DNA from: Litoditis marina
Lineage: Eukaryota > Nematoda > Chromadorea > Rhabditida > Rhabditidae
Assembly (NCBI GenBank): GCA_964036275.1
Contig: OZ038438.1
Coordinates: 4,160,978-4,224,977, forward strand
Reading direction: 5' to 3'
DNA: 64,000 bases
The position numbers and the translations under genes were made by a program. A model generated the notes under the pieces. The model was not told the origin of the DNA and ran no database searches. It saw only the letters and a program-made list of their open reading frames with translations. How positions within the stretch are numbered: position 1 is the first letter of the stretch; each line of letters opens with the position of its first letter. Of this stretch, positions 37,751-48,254 are shown in pieces.

Positions 37751-37889
37751 AGAACTATGTATTTAATCACAAAATGAAGATATGAAAACGTAACGGATAC
37801 GAGAAACTGTTATGTTATTCTATTTTCTTGAAACAAAAATCACTATCAGCAAAAACTTGATATTATCATTCAGTGTTTTATATAGTTCG

Positions 37890-38098
37890 CACATTTCCCA
37901 ACTGGACTTGGGCAGCTTGCCAATGAAATTTCAAGGCAGATTTTGAACATGTTGAAATACTTCAAAACAATAGAAAGGGTTCTTCCCCGTAGTTATAATT
38001 TTTATTCAGGGAAACTTTCTGCAAAATATATGTTTTCTCTAAATAACAGCCTTCCAAAGTTTTTGGCACGCTGTCAACGAGTCCAGTTGGGAAATGTG
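37890..38098. mobile_element. Small foldback element upstream of ANKFY1
   Basis: The inverted ends CACATTTCCCAACTGGACT and AGTCCAGTTGGGAAATGTG enclose 209 bp. The similarity continues inward imperfectly (CAGCTTGCCA against CAGCGTGCCA). No clear target duplication. Probably a MITE. Confidence 0.75.
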
Positions 38099-39630
38099 AG
38101 CTCTATATACCTCATTTTTACAATTATATGTTCATCGTCCTTTCAAAGGAAAACTTTTAAAGGAACCAAACGCGAAAAGTCTGAACTACTTGAGTTATTC
38201 TTTCATTCTAAATGAACCGAATAAAAAAGTATATACATTGTTCAATCATTTCAACAAAGTTAATGAAATGAGGAGGGTGATGAACTGCACAATAAATAAT
38301 AAACAATACCTTGAGTTGTTCGTGGCGTGGAAAATGCCCCAGCTGGTTGGATTACGTACACTCCTTCCAGACAGCCGACTGCAAGGTCTAATGGCCTGCA
38401 ATTTCAAATTCATTGCATGCAGCGAAAGTTTTGACAATTCAAACCGATAACCGAAAGCACGACAAAATAATGATTTTCGGGAATGATAGTTCTTTTTCTC
38501 TGAGAATTTACATGATTTGTATTTTTCTTTCGATAATCTATAACGGGGAATGTTCGTTGCATTTTGCTGAAAAAGCATTGAAAAATCAGAAATCAGAAGC
38601 CATTACATGAATAGAACCCCATATTAACCAAAGTATTATTATGACATCACTAAAAATCTGATTCCGATGCAGTGTAGAAATAAAATCGTAATCAACTAGT
38701 GAAATCTCCAGCAGAATTTGCCAACTTTTACAAAACACAAAAAGCGTAAGAGCGATCTAAGACATAGAACACTATAACACAGACAATTACAGAGAATCGC
38801 AAATAGAGAAGGCAGACAAAAATAAAAACCAATTTCATGACGTTACAGGAACTGCTGATAGCTTATATGATACTGGCCTATGGCTAAATCAAGAAGGAAA
38901 ACCTCTGATACAGTCGAAAGTTATAATTCCAGATATGACCACCAACTTGAATGATATGAAAAGATTACCAAAACTATATAAAACCCGAAAATAGCTTCGG
39001 GCAATATGGGGGCAAATTCCTCAAGGAACCGGGTACTTTTGAAACTTTAAATGGGTTCCAAACCGACCAGTCAACCATTTTCCTAGTAACCACTTTACTT
39101 TGGACCTGGTTTTTTTTACAACGCCTTAGAAAAACGTTACCAAATGGGTAAGAAAAGGGTTCTAGAGCAGTTAACTAAAAACCCGGTAAATGGTTGTAAC
39201 AAGGTCGGTAGAAGAAGCGAAGTCGGTTACCAAAAGAATAATTGAGATATGACCACAATCCGCACTTTTGATTTCAAAACACAGGTACAGAACGACTCAA
39301 TTCGAACAGAAAACAGAGCTCGCTCTCTTCAAATATTAAGAAAGAGGTATGAATAAATATGACGGCAAGGAAGACCTAACAAAACGTCAAATAGTCGAAA
39401 AAGTGAATAATTTCAGAGATAATTTTTGCCTCGGTCTTTTTGAAAAATTACAGTTCCCGCCGTTCCAATTGGCATTGGAGCAGATTATGACTTTGCTTTG
39501 GCGCATATGTTTTCTTTATAAAAAAAATGCGAGCATTTATTTAATTTAAATCATTCATCATCATCTGTTGAAATCATCCGTACACGTTTTGTTTTTCTCC
39601 CTATCTTCAACTTTTTTGCTATCTTCGCTT
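38099..39630. other. Intergenic, nothing recognised
   Basis: AT-rich sequence between the divergent ANKFY1 gene and the repeat array. Open frames (for example 38246-38578) lack domain similarity and splice context. Phrases such as ACCCGGT and GGTTACCAAAAG around 39020-39235 loosely resemble 23040-23220, perhaps remnants of a shared repeat. Confidence 0.5.
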
Positions 39631-39654
39631 CATCTATATAAAAGACTAGCCGGT

Positions 39655-39674
39655 CACGCGGCTCTCGCCGCGTG
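39655..39674. repeat. GC-rich hairpin, array copy 1
   Basis: Stem CACGCGGC / GCCGCGTG with loop TCTC, followed by CCCGTCTAG. The second hairpin found in the other copies is missing here. Confidence 0.85.
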
Positions 39675-40390
39675 CCCGTCTAGCGTGCATGTTAGATATG
39701 TTTTGCAACTTCATCTAAAGTTGTTACCACGTTTCTTACTTCTCTTTTGAACGTTTCAACGTCTTCTGGCCTTCAGAATCTTATCTGACGTGATCCTCAT
39801 TTCGTGAAACAATGTAATCGTAACATTTTTGGACTCTTTCCTACTTGTTCTGAGAGTTTCAGAAAGTTTGAACAAAATCATTTCTGACGTCTTCTGACAT
39901 CCTGAATATTACTCGTCGTTGTATAGAATTCATATAGTCTTCACGTATGAGTATGATCTACGGTTTCCAGTAGTTTGAAGGATAACATAAACTATTCAAA
40001 AGAACTTGACTTGTTTGCTAGTGAAATGCTTGGTATGTGACGTCATCAATTGATGGTTTGATCTCAAAACGTAAGAAATATTTTAACTTTGTTAAAATAT
40101 TCCAACTGGTCACATTGTTTGGTAATTGTAAAAAAGAAAATTACTTTTCTGTACGAATAGAATGTAGTAAACATGTTTGTCTGTGACGTCATCACATGCA
40201 TGGTACTCAGGTTGTTTACATGGTTTCGATTTGAAATAGTTTCGCTTATCGATTTCGAAACCCGAGAAGCTTGAGACATTGTTACTTATTATAATGATTT
40301 TTTTCCAAGTGTCAAGGTAATAATTGTATACAGAGATGCGTAAAGTCACCAATCCATTCTTGTTAGAGATATAGACATACTATAGCCGTT

Positions 40391-40444
40391 CCCGCGGCTA
40401 ACGCCGCGGGCCCCGTTAGCTAAGAGGTGACCCCCCAGACCTCT
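40391..40444. repeat. Two-hairpin GC module, array copy 2
   Basis: Stem 1 is CCCGCGGC / GCCGCGGG with loop TAAC (40391-40410). Stem 2 is AGAGGT / ACCTCT around loop GACCCCCCAG (40423-40444). Stem 2 differs from the other copies on both strands in a compensating way. Confidence 0.85.
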
Positions 40445-42038
40445 CTCTTTTGGTCATGTTTGATAACGTTTAAACTCGATTTTATCAATGGTTTCAACAG
40501 TTTTTGAACGTTTGAAGTTATTTGATCACCATCAATCGATAAATGACCTCTGACCTTAGCTCTTCAGGTCACATGCAGAAATAAGTCTACTTGTCATTAC
40601 TGTGAAGTTTCAACTTGCTACGATTCATTTGAAGCTCAGGACGACCGTGGGAAAATTGTGTTTTGAAGATAGCTTAAACGTAGGTCTAGGTGCGCCGTAT
40701 CTAGTACGGGTTGGCACCAAAAGTTGTAACTCGAGAACGGCTCAATATTTTTCTTAGCTCTTTTTACCAAAATGATTTTTCGGCATAGACAATCACCATA
40801 TCTGCGATTCGCATTTGAATCTCCATCGATAAGTTTGTTATTAACAAAAGTTTATAGGAAAGTTGATGACGTCACCACGACTCTCGGTTTGATTATGAGT
40901 GTCACCAATGAGATTAAATAATACATTTTGTGAATATAAATTTTTAGTGACTCACAGTATTCTGATATCGTCAAAGAGAAACAAGTTATAGAATATAGAA
41001 CGTTTTTTCTAAAAATATTCATAATGAATTTTCTCGGAGATCACACAAGATTTTTGGAAGTTTTTTTTACATTCGTTGTCAGTATTGCAAATGGTAATTG
41101 GACAAAAATAATGGTCTCTCTCCGATCGCTCTGGGAGATTTTCGACTTTTTAATTTCAATTTTCATTTTTTTTATATCTGAAGATAACGGTTTTTGGCAA
41201 TTTCTTATGGATAATATTGTTATGCAGAAGAGTTCACGTTTCATCGTCAAAGTTGTTTCTATATAGCTCATCGTCGAAGCTATGAAAACAGGGTTTAAAT
41301 CTCACCCTTCTAAAAAATCAATAATGAAATCAATAATCAGAGTCACAGCCTATTCATAATTTTTTCCATACATAAGACGTTACATGATACCTACTACTTT
41401 GATAGCAAAGAGCAAACTACATGATCACAATACGAAACGCAATTAAATAAAAGGTATTACTTTTTCAACTTTTGCGCATTAAAAATCGGGTATTGATTTT
41501 TAGGTATCCATCTTTCGGGGCATTGGTTAACTTGTTCTGAGTGACCTACAACCGAGAAAAATTTAGACTTTTCCCATGGGAAAATTTTTCAAAAGTGCAA
41601 AAAATTTGTTCGAAAATTTCTATCTCGAAAAGTATTGCGAAATTTTAATCAATATTTGGCCGGTAGTAGTCGCTCATGCTATACTTGTACTATGTCAAGT
41701 TTCAGCCGGATCCATTCAGTTTACGAGGTATGAGAAACAAAAATAGAAGAAAATTTTGACATTTTTCTTGACCTATAAAAAAAATTCCAGAAGAGTCCGG
41801 CAAGAGGGACCACTATTTTTGAAGGTTCACTTGAAATAGAGTACACACGTAGAGTATCGGCGTTTTTTCACCCTTTTTTACGTTAGTGTAACTTTACGTT
41901 AAGGCCCTAACTCAAAAATGTGCTCGGGCCGATCGTATTTATTTGATGGCCCCCTAAGTACTGTAGGAGTTAGGGAGCAATCGAAACAACTTTTTGGCAA
42001 AATCTTCACATGGTATATAGGTGGGGTGACTAGTGGGT

Positions 42039-42090
42039 CCCGCGGCTGACGCCGCGGGCCCCGCTAGCTGGGGGTGCCCCCCAGACCCCC
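42039..42090. repeat. Two-hairpin GC module, array copy 3
   Basis: Stem 1 is CCCGCGGC / GCCGCGGG with loop TGAC (42039-42058), followed by CCCCGCTAG. Stem 2 is GGGGGT / ACCCCC around loop GCCCCCCAG (42070-42090). Confidence 0.85.
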
Positions 42091-43124
42091 ACGTCTTTGT
42101 CATGTTTGAAATCGTGAAAAAAGTTAAGGCATCAAAGATCATGTTGACAGTTTTTGTCATGTGACTCATCATGTGACTTGTCATGTGACTTGTGACGTCA
42201 TCGATTTTGGAGACGAAAATCAACAATGTATATCTTGCGAACGACTGAATGTTTTCCTGATATTTTTTCACGATTGTACACTACTCGCCAATGACTCTTT
42301 CCACCAAAATAATTGTACCTATTCAACCAGTTTGAAAATTTAGCTAATTTGAAAAATCATGACTTCTCGAAAATAAAGCATTTTCCTCGAATTTTTTTTC
42401 AGGATAATTGATTTTTATGACAAACTAAACACATTCTGAGAATAAGAAAAAAATCTGTCGAGCCGTTTTCGAGAAAAAAAATTTTTTTGTAACTAATCAA
42501 TAAATCGATATTATTGATTTTCGTCAATTGAAAGTCATGTTTATTTCTTATATCATATTCATTCCCATAGATTCATAGGAATTGGTCCAGTCGTTTCCGA
42601 ATGGCGTTCATCGAAAAAACATGCATTTTTCATAAAAACCTCGATAAAAAATCAATAGATCAATATCGACCAGGGGCACAGGGACGTAGTTATATGTGAT
42701 GCTTGGCCACACTCACTGTAGAAGTTTTAGACAAATCGAAGACCATGAAGCGTCAATGGAGCCAAAAACGACGATTCCGTAGCGGATCGATAAATCGATA
42801 TATTGATTTTTTAAGGTCATCACATTGTAGGGTCTCATAAGTTAGATGGTTGATACCAGTTAGGTAGCATTCCATCGAGCCGTTGGCTCACAGTAACAGA
42901 AAGAAATTTTTGAGAATTTCATAAAATAAGGTCTAAAAAAATTATACGGCCTTAACTCAAAAATCGTACGGGGGCGCTTGCATTATATTACTGTCTAGTA
43001 TGCATGGTTAAAATTACAGACTGATCGTAAGAACTTTTTGCGTGACTATATCATGTGTGTTATAGGTGTGGTGATCGTAAGAACTTTTTGCGTGACTATA
43101 TCATGTGTGTTATAGGTGTGGTGA

Positions 43125-43174
43125 CGCGGCTGACGCCGCGGGCCCCGTTAGCTGGGGGTGCCCCCCAGACCCCC
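43125..43174. repeat. Two-hairpin GC module, array copy 4
   Basis: Stem 1 is shortened to CGCGGC / GCCGCG with loop TGAC. Stem 2 is as in copy 3. The 52 bases before it occur twice in direct tandem (about 43020-43124). Confidence 0.8.
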
Positions 43175-44160
43175 GCGTCTTTGTTATGTTCAAAATTATT
43201 ATGTTCGTAACATTTCTACAGTTACTTTCATGTCTTTGAAAGTTGTACATGTTGAGATTTTTCAATTTTACAAATGTTCATAACTAATCAATAAATCGAT
43301 ATTATTGATTTTCTTCAATTGAAAGTTCTATTTATTTATCAAGTATGGTCTACTGCTCAAGTTTGGTTCAAATCCATCCAGCCATTCAATCAGGACAGAC
43401 ATCATGGAAATGGCTTTTTTCACTAAAATTGTTCACAAAAAGTCAATAAATCAATATTGACAATTGCCACTGGGGGTGGTTACTTGAAGCGCTTAGTCAC
43501 ATACATGGTCAAAGTTACAGACAATTCCAAGACCCAAAAGCGTGACATGTGCCCAAAACGACGACTTCATAGCGGATCGATAAATCAATATATTGATTTT
43601 TTGAGGTCACCATAATGAAGGGCCTCAATAGTTAAATGGTTGTTACCAGTTAGGTGGCATTCCATCCAACCGTTGGCTCACAGTAACAGAAAGAATTTTT
43701 CATGATTTTCATAAAAACGTTAATAAAAAATCAATAAATCAATATTGACAGGTGCTACTGGGGGTGGTTACTTGGGACGCTTAGTCACATACATGGTTGA
43801 AGTTACAGACAATTCGAAGACCCAAAAGCGTGACATCTGCTCAAAACGACAACTTCATAGCGTATCGATAAATCGATATATTGATTTTTTGATTATATCA
43901 TGTTGAAGGGACATCAAAGTTAAATGGTTGTTACCAATTAGGTAGCAATCCATCAAGCCGTTAGCTCACAGTAGCAGAAAGAATTTGTCATGAATTTCAT
44001 GAATTAAGGTCTCAAAAAATTTTAAGGCCCTAACTCAAAAAAGGGCACGGGTCGATCGCATTAGATTACTGTCCGGTATACACTGTTCAAATAACGGACT
44101 GATCGTAAGAACTTTTTGGCAATCTTATCATGTGTGCTATAGGTGTGGTGACTAGTGGGT

Positions 44161-44212
44161 CGCGCGGCTCCCGCCGCGCGCCCCGCTAGCTGGGGGTGCC
44201 CCCCAGACCCCC
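44161..44212. repeat. Two-hairpin GC module, array copy 5
   Basis: Stem 1 is CGCGCGGC / GCCGCGCG with loop TCCC. The second stem position is G:C here, C:G in copies 2 and 3, and A:T in copy 1. Stem 2 is as in copy 3. Confidence 0.85.
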
Positions 44213-45716
44213 CTCGTTTGGTCATGATAAATGTGTTTATGTAATGTCATTCCATCGACGAATTTTTGAAGAAAAATGTATGTTTTTCAAAATTGTAGTT
44301 TTTGTCATAACTAATCAATAAATCGATATTATCGATTTTGTCCAATTATAAACTTTGTTCATTATTCACATGACGTTCAACTACCAAGGTTTTATGATCA
44401 TAGCTCTAACGCTCTTCTTAGTACATGTACCATGAATTTGGGTTTTCATCGTGAAATTAGTCCTAAAAAACGTTAACCGTGACAAAAACTTTTGAAACTT
44501 GACATTCTTTGTTCATAGTCTGTATCATGTAGACTGACCAAGTTTGAGACGAATTGATGCCTTTTGAAATTTCATCTCATGATTTTGACGATTTCATAAC
44601 TAATCGATAAATCGATATTATTGATTTTTACAGATATCAACTTTGTGATCTACAAAAGTTATGTAAATGCTGTAAGCCGATTAACTTCAAAGTTCTTATT
44701 TGGTCGGCTACAATTGTTGGAAGTTTTCGTGTTTTAATTTTGACAGGGTCTAAAAAAGTCATTAGAGCTTAAATCGAAAATCGCCTCGTTGTAACTTATT
44801 TATTTGTTCAGTAGTATCTTTCACTCAAATATAGTAACGATCGCGCTGGCTTGAAAATTTTTCAACCAGCTTTTCAATTTTTACCACCTCTCATAACTAA
44901 TCAATAAATCGATATTATCGATTTTTTACAATTGAAACTCATATTTATTTTTTGTGTTCTGCACAACCTATGAGTTTCATCACAATTGGTTCAGTCATTC
45001 ATGAATGACAAAAAACGGAATTTTTCTGGGGTGAAATAACGACTCTCATAAAAAATCAATAGATCAATATCAAAACATTTTAAAAAAACGTTTTTCTTAG
45101 AATTGTTAGTTGTACACCTGGTAGCAGTTTCAGACAAATCGGAGCCAAAAATACCTCTGCTGAACCCCCTATAACCGAAATTTCGCTAAAGTCAACTTCG
45201 CGGTAGATCAATATATCGATTTTTTGTTATCATCAACTTTGTTTGCCATCCGAGTTGTGTTGATGTTCAGAAGTACAGAGATCATGGGCGCATGGCTGGC
45301 AAGTTACAGCTACATGAAAATTTAGTAGGATCATAAAAACTTCCATAAAAAATCAATAGATCAAAAGCAAAACTTTTTAGAGCAGCTCATCGCTAAGAAG
45401 GATTGAAGGTATACGTGGGTGAAGTTACAGACCGATCGGAGACAAAAAAAGTCCTCAAGCTATTTTGGGCCCATGTCATAACTAATCGATAAATCGATAT
45501 ATCGATTTTTTATGACCATCATCGTTGTCGGCCATCAAGGACAAGTAGACACTGTAGAAGGATAAGCTGGACGACGAATGGCTCCAGAGTTATGAGCGTG
45601 GGAAATTTTTGACATTTCACTTAAAAAAGGTCTAAAAAAATTATAAGGCCTTAACTCAAAAAACGTACGGGTCAAATCTATTAACTTTGTCTCTAGTTTA
45701 TGCTATTAGAATTAGA

Positions 45717-48074
45717 ATGCGTGACTATATCATGTGTGTTATAGGTGTGGTGACGGTGTGACCCTAAAAAACCACTTTCCCGTTGGGCGCTCGGTCCCTT
45801 GTTTTTTCCAAACCTGTATTCTAATGATAAAAAGATTGTGGCCAAGTTTGGGAAAAATTTATCATTCCGTACCTGAGTTATTGGACATCATTCAAAAACT
45901 GATGACGTCATCAGAGGAATTTCAAAAAAAATATACGTGTTTTATTGAACTGCCATTGTAAAGAATAGGTTTCTGTCAGTTCAGGAAAAATAAAACGAAT
46001 CAATATAATTGACACATTCCCGAGATATAAATGTGAAGTTTTCGATTTTCGAGGGAAATTCCATAACGTATAACTCGGGAACGACTGAACTTTTCCTCGA
46101 ACTTTTTGCATATTTAGCTTTAAGTTGTCACTGACTAATCACAGTATGAAACTCGTATCAATTGAACCATTTTGAAAGTGTTGGAAAATTCTAAAAATAA
46201 ATTTTCCGGAAAACGGTTAACGAACCATGGTTTTTTTGTAGGCTCATATTGTTCACTTATCTATTTTACACTATATGTGAATGTACGAGAGGAATCGTTC
46301 AGAACGTTCTCGCAGAGTAGTTGAAGTTTTCTCAATTCTACATTCATTCATAACTAATCAATAAGTCGATATTATCGATTTTTCACAATTGAAAGTCCTA
46401 TTCATTTATTGAGTACAACAAGCTGCCCAAGTTTGATCCAATTCTATTCAGCCATGTTGTCAGGACAGATACCATGAAAATGGTTTTTTTACATGAAAAA
46501 GTTTATAAAAAGCTTTAAACTCAATTAGAACAAAAAGCCTCTGGAAAGTTCAGTTGTCAGTCCTAGTGTGATGTACTGCCTAAGTTAGAAGGTAATCGGC
46601 ACAAGTTTGGGTCTCACTAAGGAAAAACGACGATCTCACAACGGATCAATAAATCGATATATTGATTTTTTAAGGTCATCACGTTGTAGGGTCTCATAAG
46701 TTAGATGGTTGTTACCAATTAGGTAGCAATCCATCGAGCCGTTAGCTCAGAGTAGCAGAAAGAAATTTTCATGAATTTCATAAAATAAGGTCTAAAAAAA
46801 TTATAAGGCCCTAACTCAGAAAACGTACGGGTCATTTGTCTTAGATCATTGTCTGTTATGCATGGTTAAAATTACAGACTGATCGTAAGAACTTTATGCG
46901 TGACTATATCATGTGTGTTATAGGTGTGGTGACGGTGTGACCCTAAAAAACCACTTTCCCGTTGGGCGCTCGGTCCCTTGTTTTTTCCAAACCTGTATTC
47001 TAATGATAAAAAGATTGTGGCCAAGTTTGGGAAAAATTTATCATTCCGTACCTGAGTTATTGGACATCATTCAAAAACTGATGACGTCATCAGAGGAATT
47101 TCAAAAAAAATATACGTGTTTTATTGAACTGCCATTGTAAAGAATAGGTTTCTGTCAGTTCAGGAAAAATAAAACGAATCAATATAATTGACACATTCCC
47201 GAGATATAAATGTGAAGTTTTCGATTTTCGAGGGAAATTCCATAACGTATAACTCGGGAACGACTGAACTTTTCCTCGAACTTTTTGCATATTTAGCTTT
47301 AAGTTGTCACTGACTAATCACAGTATGAAACTCGTATCAATTGAACCATTTTGAAAGTGTTGGAAAATTCTAAAAATAAATTTTCCGGAAAACGGTTAAC
47401 GAACCATGGTTTTTTTGTAGGCTCATATTGTTCACTTATCTATTTTACACTATATGTGAATGTACGAGAGGAATCGTTCAGAACGTTCTCGCAGAGTAGT
47501 TGAAGTTTTCTCAATTCTACATTCATTCATAACTAATCAATAAGTCGATATTATCGATTTTTCACAATTGAAAGTCCTATTCATTTATTGAGTACAACAA
47601 GCTGCCCAAGTTTGATCCAATTCTATTCAGCCATGTTGTCAGGACAGATACCATGAAAATGGTTTTTTTACATGAAAAAGTTTATAAAAAGCTTTAAACT
47701 CAATTAGAACAAAAAGCCTCTGGAAAGTTCAGTTGTCAGTCCTAGTGTGATGTACTGCCTAAGTTAGAAGGTAATCGGCACAAGTTTGGGTCTCACTAAG
47801 GAAAAACGACGATCTCACAACGGATCAATAAATCGATATATTGATTTTTTAAGGTCATCACGTTGTAGGGTCTCATAAGTTAGATGGTTGTTACCAATTA
47901 GGTAGCAATCCATCGAGCCGTTAGCTCAGAGTAGCAGAAAGAAATTTTCATGAATTTCATAAAATAAGGTCTAAAAAAATTATAAGGCCCTAACTCAGAA
48001 AACGTACGGGTCATTTGTCTTAGATCATTGTCTGTTATGCATGGTTAAAATTACAGACTGATCGTAAGAACTTT
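45717..48074. repeat. Two apparently identical 1179-bp tandem units
   Basis: 45717-46895 and 46896-48074 read the same base for base as far as I compared them. The first 38 bases of a third unit follow at 48075-48112. Identity over 1.2 kb means a very recent duplication, active homogenisation or an assembly artefact. The short open frames at 45734 and 46913 are copies of each other and not genes. Confidence 0.9.
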
Positions 48075-48254
48075 ATGCGTGACTATATCATGTGTGTTAT
48101 AGGTGTGGTGACAACTTATTCTTGAACAATCGAATCACCTCTACTGCTCATCGAAACCGAACGTCCAATTGTGTACAAAAGGATTACTGAATTCTTAAAT
48201 ATATCTGTATGAATTTAAGGTTTTAATAGATAGAAGCCCATTTAAGAATTGCAG

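Larger units (their letters stand above)
39637..48112. repeat. 8.5-kb array of related 1-1.6-kb repeat units
   Basis: The region is built from recurring phrases: CATAACTAATCAATAAATCG, ATCGATATATTGATTTTTT, AAGGCCTTAACTCAAAAA, GTTACAGAC, and the boundary TATAGGTGTGGTGAC. Boundaries or GC-rich modules lie near 39655, 40391, 42039, 43125, 44161, 45745, 46924 and 48112. There is no lasting open frame. The 5' start TCTATATAAAAGACTAG at 39633-39649 preceded by A, and hairpins followed by CTAG, recall Helitron ends. The units could also be a transposon-derived satellite. Classification is uncertain; the repetition itself is plain. Confidence 0.85.

Noticed and set aside
39655..39674. GC hairpins as tRNA or other known RNA genes
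   Set aside because: No cloverleaf, no B-box promoter sequence and no known RNA family recognised.
45734..47140. Two identical 75-residue open frames beginning MCYRCGDGVTL
   Set aside because: They are copies of the duplicated repeat unit, start in the boundary phrase and have no domain or splice context.
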